Source: an uncultured bacterium
GTDB taxonomy: Bacteria > Desulfobacterota > Desulfobaccia > Desulfobaccales > 0-14-0-80-60-11
DNA length: 64,000 nt
Direction: 5' to 3'
Assembly (NCBI GenBank): GCA_937943575.1
Contig: CALEAV010000003.1
Location: 45,684 to 109,683, forward strand
The notes under the pieces were generated by a model, which was given only the letters and a program-made list of their open reading frames with translations, searched no databases and was not told the DNA's origin. Shown here in pieces: positions 9,691 to 19,359 of this stretch. Every line of letters begins with the position of its first letter. The first letter of the stretch is position 1. The position numbers and the translations under genes were made by a program.

Positions 9691-10097
9691 GCCGGGGCGG
9701 ACTGGGGCGAGGGGTCCCGTGGGTTATCCGGGGCCTTGCCCTGCTTGTCGTCATGGGGTTTGCGGCCGGAGGGAGCATGCTGGAGCTCACGGAGCAGGAC
9801 TGCGGCGGGGAGAGGGAGGTCAGGGCCGGCGGGCTGCTCAGGCTGAGGCTGCCGGAGCCGGGCGCCACCGGCTATCTCTGGGAGACCCGGCACCTGGACC
9901 CGGCACGCCTGGAGCTGCTGGAGACCACCACTGCCCGGCGGGGGGACAAGGAGCTTTTGGGCGGGGTGCATGACCGCCTCTTCCTCTTCCGGGCGCTGAC
10001 CCCCGGAAAGGTGCGCCTCACGCTGGAGCTGCGCCGCCCCTGGGAAAAAGGGGAGCCGCCCCTGAGGACCTGCAGCATCACCTTGAATATCCAATAG
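9687..10097 (+). CDS. Chagasin-family (I42) peptidase inhibitor-like exported protein
   Basis: Signal-peptide-like N-terminus; EPGATGYLWE...HDRLFLFRALTPGKVRLTLELRRPWE, matching chagasin-type loops. Start overlaps the cobA-hemD stop (ATGA). Confidence 0.75.
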   Translation: MSRGGLGRGVPWVIRGLALLVVMGFAAGGSMLELTEQDCGGEREVRAGGLLRLRLPEPGATGYLWETRHLDPARLELLETTTARRGDKELLGGVHDRLFLFRALTPGKVRLTLELRRPWEKGEPPLRTCSITLNIQ

Positions 10098-10190
10098 AAT
10101 TTCTAGGCTATTCCTTGTCAGGGGCTGGGGGCTGTGGTAATAAATTGCCCATCATCACATGGGAACGTTCTCATTTGGGGGAGGGGGGAC

Positions 10191-10772
10191 ATGACCCGCT
10201 TTCGGGCCGGCAGCGTCACTCTGGCAGTCATCCTCCTGGTGGGCCTCTGGCAAGGCACCGCCGCTGCCGGCCACTTCCATTGGTCCGACGTCCGGTATGA
10301 GGCAGGCCTGCGCCTGGTTTATGGCAAAAGCACCCGGAGCGCCGATGTCCGGGTGGTGGGAATCCTGCCCCGCTTCGGCTGGGTCCTGGTGAAGCCCGGC
10401 AGCCCCTGGCTGGCCGGCTTGGGGGTCTCCTTCGTGCTGGAGGGCATCTTCACTGCGGTGCAGGCGGAGAAAAACGGCGTGGAACTGGGACTCACGCCCC
10501 TGCTTCGTCTCACCTACCCCTGGGGGCGGCCGCTCCTGGTCTTCGTGGAAGGCGGGGCCGGGGTGATCGGGGAGTTCTTTGACAGCCCGGCGGTGCCGCA
10601 CACCTTCAATTTCACCCCCCAGGTCGGGGGCGGCCTGGAGGTGTCGCTGGCCCGCAACCTGGGACTGGTGCTGGCCTACCGCTACCGGCATTCCTCCAAC
10701 GCCGGACTCTACGAGGACAACCCCGCCTTTGATGTTCACCTCTTCCAGGCCGGGCTGAGTTATTTCTTTTGA
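10191..10772 (+). CDS. PagL-like acyloxyacyl hydrolase / outer-membrane beta-barrel
   Basis: Signal peptide; ...LVLAYRYRHSSNAGLYEDNPAFDVHLFQAGLSYFF, C-terminal PagL-like HxSNAG...N motif and terminal F. Confidence 0.7.
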   Translation: MTRFRAGSVTLAVILLVGLWQGTAAAGHFHWSDVRYEAGLRLVYGKSTRSADVRVVGILPRFGWVLVKPGSPWLAGLGVSFVLEGIFTAVQAEKNGVELGLTPLLRLTYPWGRPLLVFVEGGAGVIGEFFDSPAVPHTFNFTPQVGGGLEVSLARNLGLVLAYRYRHSSNAGLYEDNPAFDVHLFQAGLSYFF

Positions 10773-10989
10773 TTTCCCCGGCAGCCTGCCGGGAGCAGAG
10801 CGGGGAAGGCAACCCTCTTCCCGCCCTTGCCGGCGGGAGAGGAGCAGGGGCTGACTCCTGCGGCTTCAGGCTCTGGGGCGGCCGCCTGCGACCCCGGGCG
10901 GGGTCCGCCGATGTGCACCTTTTTCCCCTGTTCAGCCGAAAATTCCTTGACAGGACCAGGAATAATTATTAAAGGATAAAAAACAAGCT

Positions 10990-11409
10990 ATGGAAAACCT
11001 CATCAAAAAACTCCGGGAGCACAAGATTTCCGTGACCCCCCAGCGCCTGGCGGTGTTGGCGGTGTTGGAGAGTCGCCGGGACCACCCCTCCGCGGAGCAG
11101 ATCTACCAGGAGGTGCGCCGGCAGCATCCGGCCATCTCTTTCAACACCGTCTACAAGACCCTGGAGATTCTGCACCAGCGGGGCTTGGTCATCAAGGTCA
11201 ATCCGCTCCACGAAGTGGCGCGCTATGACGGCCAGGTGCATCACCATGCCCACCTCATCTGCCGGAGCTGTCGCCGCATCTATGACGTGGAGAAGGAATT
11301 CCCCGCCCTGGCCCTGGAACCGGGGGACCTGCCCCCGGGCTTCCGGGTGGAGAGCCAGACCCTGACGCTGTGGGGTCTCTGCCGGGATTGCCAGAAAAAA
11401 TCGGACTGA
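10990..11409 (+). CDS. Fur-family regulator, PerR-like
   Basis: MENLIKKLREHKISVTPQRLAVLAVL...FNTVYKTLEILHQRGLV...HHHAHLICRSCRRIYDVE. Confidence 0.85.
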   Translation: MENLIKKLREHKISVTPQRLAVLAVLESRRDHPSAEQIYQEVRRQHPAISFNTVYKTLEILHQRGLVIKVNPLHEVARYDGQVHHHAHLICRSCRRIYDVEKEFPALALEPGDLPPGFRVESQTLTLWGLCRDCQKKSD

Positions 11410-11421
11410 TCAGGAGGAGCT

Positions 11422-11544
11422 ATGCCGACCAAAGTGGATGAAATTTATCTCTGCAAGATCTGTGGCAACAAGGTGAAGGTGCTGGAGGCCGGCGGCGGCC
11501 AGCTGGTGTGCTGCGGCGTGCCCATGAAACTGGTGGAAAGCTGA
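11422..11544 (+). CDS. Stand-alone desulforedoxin (40 aa)
   Basis: Own translation, below ORF-track cutoff: [40 protein letters not shown]; CxxC...CC of desulforedoxin; Shine-Dalgarno aggagg upstream. Confidence 0.85.
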   Translation: MPTKVDEIYLCKICGNKVKVLEAGGGQLVCCGVPMKLVES

Positions 11545-11558
11545 ATCGAGGAGGGTGC

Positions 11559-12053
11559 ATGAGCAAGACCACGGAGAATCTGAAGGCGGCATTTGCAGGC
11601 GAGTCCCAGGCCAACCGGAAATATCTGGCCTTTGCGGCCAAGGCCGATCAGGAGGGCTACCCCCAGATCGCCCGGCTCTTCCGGGCGGCGGCCGAGGCCG
11701 AGACCATCCATGCCCATAATCACCTGCGGGCCCTCAAAGCCATCCGCTCCACCAAGGAGAACCTCCAGGAGGCCATCGCCGGGGAGACCCACGAATTCAA
11801 GACCATGTATCCCCAGATGATCGCCGACGCCCAAGCCGAGGGCGACAAGGAGGCGGAGCGCTCCTTTGTCTTCGCCAACGAAGTGGAGAAAATCCACGCC
11901 CAGCTGTATGAGAAGGCCCTCCGCACCATGGAGGAGAAGAAGCTGGTGGACGTCTACATCTGCCCGGTGTGCGGCTACACCGTGGAAGAGACGGTGCCGG
12001 AGAACTGCCCGGTCTGCAACGCCAAGGGCAAGACCTTCCGCAAGATCGACTGA
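11559..12053 (+). CDS. rbr: Rubrerythrin
   Basis: FAGESQANRKYLAFA...EVEKIHAQLYEKAL... plus C-terminal rubredoxin CPVCGY...CPVCNAKG. Confidence 0.95.
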   Translation: MSKTTENLKAAFAGESQANRKYLAFAAKADQEGYPQIARLFRAAAEAETIHAHNHLRALKAIRSTKENLQEAIAGETHEFKTMYPQMIADAQAEGDKEAERSFVFANEVEKIHAQLYEKALRTMEEKKLVDVYICPVCGYTVEETVPENCPVCNAKGKTFRKID

Positions 12054-12078
12054 ACCGGCAGGGTCGCCGGAAGAATGG

Positions 12079-12112
12079 GGGCCGGGGGCAGAACTCCCCG
12101 GCCCGGTTTTTC
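12079..12112 (+). terminator. Rho-independent terminator after rbr
   Basis: GGGCCGGGG-gcagaact-CCCCGGCCC followed by ggtttttct. Confidence 0.75.
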
Positions 12113-12150
12113 TGGGGAGCGGGCCATCGCCATCTTTGCCGCCCCCGCCG

Positions 12151-12885
12151 CTAGTCTGCGGCCTGCGCCCCGTCCCCCCGGGCCAGGGCTGCCAGGGCCT
12201 GCCGGGCGGCCTCCTGCTCCGCCGCCTTTTTGCTGGAACCCACCCCTTCGGCCACCGTCCGCCCGTCCAGCCTGAGGGCCACCCGGAACCTGCGGGCGTG
12301 GCTGGGGCCGCTCTCCTCCAGCACCACATACTCCGGGGGGGGCTGTCCCCGGGCCTGAAGCCATTCCTGCAGGCGGGTCTTGGCGTCCTGGACATCCTGC
12401 TCCTCCTGGGCGGCCAGCAGAGGCCCCAGCCAGGTCTCCACCAGCCTGGCGGCCGCGTCCAGCCCCTGGTCCAGATAGACGGCGGCCAGGACGGCCTCCA
12501 GGGCGTCCGCCAGGAGGGAGGGCTTGTTTCGGCCGCCCTGGCGTTCCTCCCCTTTGCCCACCAGGAGGAAGTCCCCCAGCTGCAGGCCCCGGGCCACCGC
12601 CGCCAGGGTGCGGGCGTTGACCAGGGCGGCCCGGCGCCGGGACAATTCTCCCTCCGGGCTGTGCGGAAAGGCCTTCAGGAGCAGGTGGCTCACCGTGAGG
12701 GAGAGGACGGCATCCCCCAGGAACTCCAGCTGTTCGTTGCTGGGACCCTCGTCCGGGTTCTCATGGGCATAGGAGCTGTGCCGGAGGGCCTGGTGCAGGA
12801 GCCTGGGGTCCCGGAAGATGAGCCCCAGACGGGCCTCCAGTGCCGCCAGCCCCACAGAGGTCCGGCTGCGGTCAGGGGGAGGCAT
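12151..12885 (-). CDS. rnc: Ribonuclease III
   Basis: NEQLEFLGDAVLSLTVSHLL...LADALEAVLAAVYLDQGLDAA; C-terminal dsRBD (SKKAAEQEAARQAL). Confidence 0.95.
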   Translation of the reverse strand: MPPPDRSRTSVGLAALEARLGLIFRDPRLLHQALRHSSYAHENPDEGPSNEQLEFLGDAVLSLTVSHLLLKAFPHSPEGELSRRRAALVNARTLAAVARGLQLGDFLLVGKGEERQGGRNKPSLLADALEAVLAAVYLDQGLDAAARLVETWLGPLLAAQEEQDVQDAKTRLQEWLQARGQPPPEYVVLEESGPSHARRFRVALRLDGRTVAEGVGSSKKAAEQEAARQALAALARGDGAQAAD

Positions 12886-12915
12886 GGCCCCCCCGAGGGA
12901 TAGGGAAGCGGGGAC

Positions 12916-12946
12916 TTGACATTTCCTCCTCCTCGTTTATTATAAT
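12916..12946 (+). promoter_or_regulatory. Sigma70-like promoter upstream of Fur-family gene
   Basis: TTGACA (12916) and TATAAT (12941), spacer 19; AT-rich flank. Confidence 0.5.
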
Positions 12947-12977
12947 AGCAATTTAAACTCAATAAAAATTGGGCCGC

Positions 12978-13442
12978 ATGAAGTCCGAACTGGAGATTTT
13001 CCGGGAGTATATCCGGCAGCGTGGATTCCGGCGCACTCCGGAGCGGGAGGTCATCCTGGCGGAGATCTTCGCCACCCACGGGCACTTTGATGTGGACAGC
13101 CTCTACCTCAGCCTGCGGCAGAAGGGGGTGAAGATCTCCAAGGCTTCCATCTATCGGGCCTTGCCGCTGTTCATCGACTGCGGCCTCATCCGGGAGGTGG
13201 ACTTCAGCGACGGCCATTGGCATTACGAACATATCTACGGCCATGAACAGCATCATCACCTGCGCTGCCTGACCTGCGGCGAGGTGCTGGAATTTGAAGA
13301 GCCGGGCCTGGGCTGCCTGGGCCTGCGCCTCCTGCAGGAATACGGCTACACGGTGGTGAGTCATCATTTGGATGTGAGGGGCTACTGCCGGGCCTGCCGG
13401 GAAGCCGAACCCTCGGCGGCCCTGGGGAAGGAGACTCCGTGA
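12978..13442 (+). CDS. Fur-family transcriptional regulator
   Basis: MKSELEIFREYIRQRGFRRTPEREVILAEIF...KASIYRALPLFIDCGLI...GHEQHHHLRCLTCGEVLEFEEP...CRAC. Confidence 0.85.
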   Translation: MKSELEIFREYIRQRGFRRTPEREVILAEIFATHGHFDVDSLYLSLRQKGVKISKASIYRALPLFIDCGLIREVDFSDGHWHYEHIYGHEQHHHLRCLTCGEVLEFEEPGLGCLGLRLLQEYGYTVVSHHLDVRGYCRACREAEPSAALGKETP

Positions 13443-13696
13443 TGGTCAATTCAGGGATACCGGCCGGACAGCCCCTGGCCTCCTTCTCTCCCGGGCAGCG
13501 GGTGCGCATCACCGGCTACCACGGGGGGCGGATGCTCAGGGCCCGGCTCATGGCGTTGGGGTTGAATCTGGGACAGGAAGTGGAGATCATTCAGAATCAC
13601 CGCGGCCAGGTCATCGTGGGCGTCAACGGCGGCCGGGTGGCCCTGGGCCGGGGGGTGAGCCAGAAAGTGCTGAGCGAGCCGGTCCATCAGGCGTGA
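13442..13696 (+). CDS. feoA: FeoA-domain protein
   Basis: GQRVRITGYHGGRMLRARLMALGLNLGQEVEIIQNHRGQVIVGVNGGRVALGRGVSQKVLSEPV. Confidence 0.85.
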   Translation: MVNSGIPAGQPLASFSPGQRVRITGYHGGRMLRARLMALGLNLGQEVEIIQNHRGQVIVGVNGGRVALGRGVSQKVLSEPVHQA

Positions 13697-13724
13697 TTAA
13701 TCGGGCCGCCTCGGAGAAAAGACA

Positions 13725-13757
13725 GGGGTACCGCCGCCGCGCTACCCCCGTTTTTTT
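13725..13757 (+). terminator. Rho-independent terminator after feoA
   Basis: GGGGTA...TACCCCcg followed by TTTTTTT. Confidence 0.6.
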
Positions 13758-13794
13758 GCCGCTGGGGGAAGGAGGTCGCTTCCCCCGTCAAGGT

Positions 13795-15267
13795 TTAGCG
13801 CCAGAGGGAGGGGGCCACGCTGAACTCGTCGAACACCCGCCCGATCTGGTCCCCGCTGGCCTGGATCCCCTGGGCGCTCATGCCATGCCCCCGGTTCACC
13901 TCCACCACCATGATGGAGCGGAAACGGTTCTCCTCAAAGGCGGGGATCAGGCCGGTGTTGGGCGAGGCGGGGGGGTCCGTGGCGCTGCGGTAGTTGTTGC
14001 CGATGCTGGCCGCCTCGATGAAATGGATCACCCGCCCGGGGGCATACTCCCACTCATAGCGCTCATACACATGGGAGTGGCCGTAGCTCACCGCATTGAC
14101 CCCATACTTCTCCATCAGGGGCAGGAGGTCCCGCAGCAGGTAATCGTTTTCCGCCGGGTAGGTGGCCACTCCGTCCACGATTACCGGGTCGGTAAAGGGC
14201 ACCGCCACGTCCCAGCCCCGGTTCAGGGTGTGCCAATGCTGGGTGATCCAGATGTATTTCTGGTTTTTCGCGGTCTTCAGGTCATGCTCCAGCCACTGGT
14301 ATTGGGGGCTGCCGGCCTGGATATCGTCAAAGAGATACCAGCCGGGAGGGGTCGCGGCCGGGTAGGCGAACCAGCGGAAGATGGAGAGGCTGATGAGGTG
14401 CACATCCCCGAAATCCACGGCGTACCAGTGCCTGCCGTTGGGGCCGTATTCCTGCTCCGGGTAGAGGGGGCGGAACAGCTGCAGGTAAATCTTCATGGTC
14501 ATCCGGTCCCGGCCCTCCACGGGGGTGCGGAGCAGGCTCTGGTCGTCGATCTCATGATTGCCGGGGGTGGGATAGATGGGGACATACTGCAGGAGGCGGC
14601 ACCCGTCCCCCCACTGCTGCATGACGTTGAACCAGCGGTGGGTGTCGATCTCATCAGTGGAGGCCGGGTTCACATCTGCCGGGAAGACCTGGCCGGGCAC
14701 GGTGAACCACTCCCCGGAGCGCTCGGGGTTCCGGGAGCCGAAGTCGCCGTTGTAGATGATGAAATCCACCTCCTGCTGCCCCGCCAGGCGCACCGTCTCG
14801 GGGACCTGGGCCTTCATCTGCAAATCGGAGAGGAGCACAAACTTCACCGGCCGGCCCGGGTTGGGCGCAGTCCTGAAGTCGTAGCCCATGGTGGCCACCC
14901 CGTCGCTCACCGCCCGGTAGTAATAGCGGGCGCCGGGCTTGAGGCCCTTGAGGTGGACGATCTGCTGATACACCGGCAGGGGCACGGTATAGCGGCCCTG
15001 AGCGTCGGTGGTCTTGAAGCCCTCGATTTCATAGGTGGCGGCCCGGACGCGGGTGCCGTAGCCGGGGCCGAATTCCACATAGGACTCGGTGGTGGGAGTG
15101 GACGTGAACCAGATGATATACATGGAATGGTGGGGGGTGGGGCTGACCAGGTAGGGTTGGGTGTAAAAGGGGGCCTCGTTGACCGGGTAGGCGCCCCATC
15201 CCAGCCCCGGCAGCAATGCCAGGGCCGCCGCCGCAGCCAGCAGTGCCAGGTAAAGACGTCTGCCCAT
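13795..15267 (-). CDS. Exported purple-acid-phosphatase-like metallophosphoesterase
   Basis: Signal peptide MGRRLYLALLAAAAALALLPGLGWG; FVLLSDLQ...YNGDFG...PTPGNHEID...GHSHVYERY motifs. Confidence 0.85.
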   Translation of the reverse strand: MGRRLYLALLAAAAALALLPGLGWGAYPVNEAPFYTQPYLVSPTPHHSMYIIWFTSTPTTESYVEFGPGYGTRVRAATYEIEGFKTTDAQGRYTVPLPVYQQIVHLKGLKPGARYYYRAVSDGVATMGYDFRTAPNPGRPVKFVLLSDLQMKAQVPETVRLAGQQEVDFIIYNGDFGSRNPERSGEWFTVPGQVFPADVNPASTDEIDTHRWFNVMQQWGDGCRLLQYVPIYPTPGNHEIDDQSLLRTPVEGRDRMTMKIYLQLFRPLYPEQEYGPNGRHWYAVDFGDVHLISLSIFRWFAYPAATPPGWYLFDDIQAGSPQYQWLEHDLKTAKNQKYIWITQHWHTLNRGWDVAVPFTDPVIVDGVATYPAENDYLLRDLLPLMEKYGVNAVSYGHSHVYERYEWEYAPGRVIHFIEAASIGNNYRSATDPPASPNTGLIPAFEENRFRSIMVVEVNRGHGMSAQGIQASGDQIGRVFDEFSVAPSLWR

Positions 15268-15594
15268 AGCCACATCCTCCTTGAGACGGATTTTGGCCTC
15301 ACCATACCCCCGCAGGATTGCCTGAAGGTCAGATGTCCACAAATTTTCTCTGAACTACGGCTTCATCCGGGGTGAAAATCTGGTATTTTTTTCATAAAAA
15401 CCCGGGTCCAAGGAGGGAGAGACAGATGCGCGCCCTCCTGTGGGGGGGTCTGCCGGGGAGACAGGGGGGATCCTGCCGCCTCCGGGTCCCCGGGCGGGGC
15501 TGAGCCCCCTGCCCGGCGGCTCCCGGGCGGGCCCGCCGGCACGCCCTCCAGGCACACCCTGGCCATCCCTTCGTCTTGTCTGCCGGGAAAATCA

Positions 15595-17832
15595 ATGACC
15601 TCGAACCGCCTGCCTGAAAATGCTGATTCGGCCGCCGAACCGCTGATGGCGCTGGAGGGAGTGGTGGAGCGGGTGGTCTTCGCCGCGCCGGAGGACCACT
15701 ATGCCGTCCTGCGCTTCCGGGCCCGGGGGCGGCGCCAGCCCGTCACCCTGGTGGGGGCCCTCGCCGGGGTCCAGGAGGGGGAGGAGCTCCAGGTCAGGGG
15801 CCGCTTTGAGCATCACCCCCGCTTCGGGGAGCAGTTCCGGGCGGTGTGGTGGTATGCGGTGCTGCCGGCCACCGTGGCGGGCATCGAAAGGTATCTCTCC
15901 AGCGGCCTCATCAAGGGCGTGGGGCCGGAGACCGCCCGCCGCCTGGTGGAGCACTTCGGCGCCCAGACCCTGGAGATCATCGACCGGCACCCGGAGCGCC
16001 TGCGGGAGGTGAAGGGCCTGGGACCCAAGCGCCTCGAGCAGATCGTTCGGGACTGGCAGGAGCACCAGGGGGCCAGGAAGTCCCTGGTGGCCCTCCAGGG
16101 CCTGGGGCTGGGCATGGCCCTGGCCACCAAAATTTACCAGCATTACGGCGACCAGGCGGTGGAGGTGGCCACCACCAACCCTTACCAGCTGGTGCTGGAG
16201 GTGAGCGGCATCGGCTTTGCCACCGCGGACCGGCTGGCCCGCCGCCTCAACCTGGACCCCCTGGCCCCGGCGAGGCTGGCCGCGGGGCTCCTGCACGTAT
16301 TGGAGGAGGCCGCCGGCGACGGCCATGTGTTTCTGCCCCGGGAGCGCCTCCTCAAGGAGGCCGCGCAGCTCCTGGAGGTGCCGGAGGATGCCCTTGTGCC
16401 GGCGCTCGCGGCCCTGGAGCGGGAGGGCCGGCTGGTGAGGGAGGCCCACCCCGGGGGCGAGGCGGTGTACCGCAAGCCCGCCTTCCTGGCAGAGGTGGGG
16501 GTGGCCAGGGCCCTGGCCAACCTGCGCCTCAGCCCGGGCAAGCCCGCGCCCTTGCACCTGCCGGAGATGCTGGAGGAAGTGCAAAGAGAGCGGGGCCTCA
16601 CCCTCTCCCCGGAGCAGGCCCAGGCGGTGATGGCCGCCTGCCGGGAGAAGGTGCTGGTCCTCACCGGCGGCCCCGGCACCGGCAAGACCACCATCGTCAG
16701 CCTGATTCTGGACCTCTACCGCCGGTGGGGGGCCAAAGTGCTCCTCATGGCCCCCACCGGCCGGGCCGCCAAGCGCCTCAGCGAGACCACCGGCGCCGAG
16801 GCGGCCACCATTCACCGGGCCCTGGAGTTCTCCCCCCAGAGCGGGGGCTTCCGCCGCCACGCCGGCGAGCCCCTGAAGGCCGACGTGGTCATCGTGGATG
16901 AGGTCTCCATGGTGGACATCTATCTCATGTACCACCTGCTCCGGGCCGTGCCCCCGGAGGCCCGCCTCATCCTGGTGGGGGACGCCCACCAGCTGCCCGC
17001 CGTGGGGCCGGGGAATGTCCTCAAAGACCTGCTGGATGCCGGGGTGGTGCCGGTGGCCCGCCTCACCCAGATCTACCGCCAGGCCCGGGAGAGCCTCATC
17101 GTGGTGAACGCCCACCGGGTGAACCAGGGGGCCTACCCCGTGCTGCCCCGGCGCTTCGGCGAGGGGGACTTTGTCTTTCAGGAGGTGGACGACCCCGAAG
17201 AGGCCCACCGCCACCTGCTGGAGCTGGTCTGTGAGGTGCTCCCCCACCGATATGGCTTCGACCCGGTGAAGGACATCCAAATCATCACCCCCATGCATCG
17301 GGGGGCCCTGGGGGTGGCGGCCCTGAACCACGATCTGCAGGAGCGCCTCAATCCCCACAGCCCCGTCTATCCCTTCGGGGAGCGGGCCTTTCGCCGCCTG
17401 GACAAGGTGATGCAGCTGAAAAACAATTATGTCAAGGAAGTCTTCAACGGCGACGTGGGGCAGGTGTGGGATTATGAGAAAGAGACCGGCCGCCTGCTGG
17501 TCGATTTTGACGGCCGGCTGGTGCCTTATGAGCCCGGCGAGCGGGAGGAGCTCACCTTGGCCTACGCGGTGACGGTGCACAAGGCCCAGGGGAGCGAATT
17601 CCCGGCGGTGGTGCTGGTCCTCACCACCCAGCACTATATGCTCCTGCAGCGCAACCTGCTCTACACCGCCCTCACCCGGGGCCGGCGCCTCCTGGTGCTC
17701 CTGGGAAGCAAAAAGGCCCTGGGGATGGCCATCGCCAACGACCGGCCGGTGCGCCGCTTCACCCGCCTGGCGGAGAAGCTCCGGCAGGCCGCCGGAGTGG
17801 GTCTTAAGCCTGCGGGAGCCGGGGCGGGGTGA
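15595..17832 (+). CDS. recD2: RecD-like ATP-dependent helicase
   Basis: HhH region (LSSGLIKGVGPETARRLVEHFG) plus VLTGGPGTGKTTI, VDEVSMVDIYLMYHLL, VTVHKAQGSEFPAVV. Confidence 0.92.
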   Translation: MTSNRLPENADSAAEPLMALEGVVERVVFAAPEDHYAVLRFRARGRRQPVTLVGALAGVQEGEELQVRGRFEHHPRFGEQFRAVWWYAVLPATVAGIERYLSSGLIKGVGPETARRLVEHFGAQTLEIIDRHPERLREVKGLGPKRLEQIVRDWQEHQGARKSLVALQGLGLGMALATKIYQHYGDQAVEVATTNPYQLVLEVSGIGFATADRLARRLNLDPLAPARLAAGLLHVLEEAAGDGHVFLPRERLLKEAAQLLEVPEDALVPALAALEREGRLVREAHPGGEAVYRKPAFLAEVGVARALANLRLSPGKPAPLHLPEMLEEVQRERGLTLSPEQAQAVMAACREKVLVLTGGPGTGKTTIVSLILDLYRRWGAKVLLMAPTGRAAKRLSETTGAEAATIHRALEFSPQSGGFRRHAGEPLKADVVIVDEVSMVDIYLMYHLLRAVPPEARLILVGDAHQLPAVGPGNVLKDLLDAGVVPVARLTQIYRQARESLIVVNAHRVNQGAYPVLPRRFGEGDFVFQEVDDPEEAHRHLLELVCEVLPHRYGFDPVKDIQIITPMHRGALGVAALNHDLQERLNPHSPVYPFGERAFRRLDKVMQLKNNYVKEVFNGDVGQVWDYEKETGRLLVDFDGRLVPYEPGEREELTLAYAVTVHKAQGSEFPAVVLVLTTQHYMLLQRNLLYTALTRGRRLLVLLGSKKALGMAIANDRPVRRFTRLAEKLRQAAGVGLKPAGAGAG

Positions 17833-17941
17833 ATTTCTTGCAGCTTTTTCCCTCACTACCGGCCATAATAGTTTCCATAACATCAATCCCCCCGGCTCTC
17901 TCTAACATGGGAAAATCTGCATGGGGGGTCAGTCGCGGCAC

Positions 17942-19297
17942 ATGAACCAAACCCGCAAACTCTTCGGCACCGACGGCGTCAGAGGCGTGGCCAACGTCTT
18001 TCCCATGACCGCGGAGGTGGCCCTGCAGCTGGGCCGGGCTTTGACCTACGTGGTGCGCTACGGCCCGGAACGCCCCCGCATCGTGGTGGGGAAGGACACC
18101 CGCCTGTCGGGGTACCTGCTGGAATATGCCATCACCGCGGGCATCTGCTCCATGGGCGGGGATGTGCTGCTGCTGGGGCCCATGCCCACCCCGGGGATCG
18201 CCTACATCACCCACTCCATGCGGGCCGATGCCGGGGTGGTCATCTCCGCCTCCCACAACCCCTACCAGGACAACGGCATCAAGTTCTTCAAGGGCGACGG
18301 CTTCAAACTGCCCGACGAGCTGGAGGCCCACATCGAACAGCTCCTGGAGAACCCCGAAGTGGAGGGGACCCGGCCCACGGCCACGGACATCGGTCAGGCC
18401 TTCCGCATCGACGACGCCCGGGGCCGCTACATCTCCTATCTCAAGAGCACCTTCCCCAAGGACCTGCAGCTGGACGGCCTCAAGATCGTGGTGGACTGCG
18501 CCCACGGCGCCACCTACAAGATCGCGCCGGAGGTCCTCTCGGAGCTGGGAGCGGATCTCATCCCCATCGGGGTGCGGCCCAACGGCAAGAATATCAACCA
18601 TCTGTGCGGCGCCACCCATCCGGAGACCATGGCCCGGCTGGTGGTGCGCCACCGGGCGGATTTGGGCATCGCCTTTGACGGCGACGGCGACCGCTGCATC
18701 ATGGTAGACCACCAGGGGAGGGTGGTGAACGGCGACCACATTCTGGGGATCTGCGCCCTGGACATGGACCGGCGCAAGACCCTGAAGCGCCGCACCGTGG
18801 TGGCCACGGTGATGAGCAACCTGGGGCTGGAGACCGCCCTGAAGCAGGCCGGCATCCGGCTGGTGCGCACCCAGGTGGGGGACCGCTACGTCCTGGAGGC
18901 CATGCTCAAGGGGGGCTACAACCTGGGGGGCGAGCAGTCGGGGCACGTGGTCTTCCTCAACCACAGCACCACCGGGGACGGCATCCTCACGGCGCTCCGC
19001 ACCCTGGCGGTGATGCTCCGGGCTGAGAAACCCCTGGCGGATTTGGCCGCAGCCATCCCCACCTACCCCCAGGTGCTGGTGAATGTCCGGGTAAGCGAGA
19101 GAAAGGACCTGAAGGCGGTGCCCGCCGCCCGTCGAGCCCTGGCGGAGGCCGAGGCTGCCCTGGACGGCCGGGGGCGCCTCCTGGTGCGCTACTCGGGCAC
19201 CGAGCCCGTGTTGCGCATCATGGCTGAGGGGGAAAATGAGGCTGAGGTCCGGCACCTGGCAGAGCAACTGGCCACGGCCTTGAAGGCCTGCCTCTGA
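17942..19297 (+). CDS. glmM: Phosphoglucosamine mutase
   Basis: [54 protein letters not shown]. Confidence 0.95.
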   Translation: MNQTRKLFGTDGVRGVANVFPMTAEVALQLGRALTYVVRYGPERPRIVVGKDTRLSGYLLEYAITAGICSMGGDVLLLGPMPTPGIAYITHSMRADAGVVISASHNPYQDNGIKFFKGDGFKLPDELEAHIEQLLENPEVEGTRPTATDIGQAFRIDDARGRYISYLKSTFPKDLQLDGLKIVVDCAHGATYKIAPEVLSELGADLIPIGVRPNGKNINHLCGATHPETMARLVVRHRADLGIAFDGDGDRCIMVDHQGRVVNGDHILGICALDMDRRKTLKRRTVVATVMSNLGLETALKQAGIRLVRTQVGDRYVLEAMLKGGYNLGGEQSGHVVFLNHSTTGDGILTALRTLAVMLRAEKPLADLAAAIPTYPQVLVNVRVSERKDLKAVPAARRALAEAEAALDGRGRLLVRYSGTEPVLRIMAEGENEAEVRHLAEQLATALKACL

Positions 19298-19359
19298 AAA
19301 GCAGAGGAGGGGAGGGAGCCGGGACGTCCGGCCTCTCACCCTCCGGCACGAGGTTTCCC

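Noticed and set aside
15592-17886. 764 aa minus-strand ORF
   Set aside because: Antisense to recD2; H/G/Q-rich translation with no domain features.
17804-19339. 511 aa minus-strand ORF
   Set aside because: Antisense to glmM; shadow ORF.
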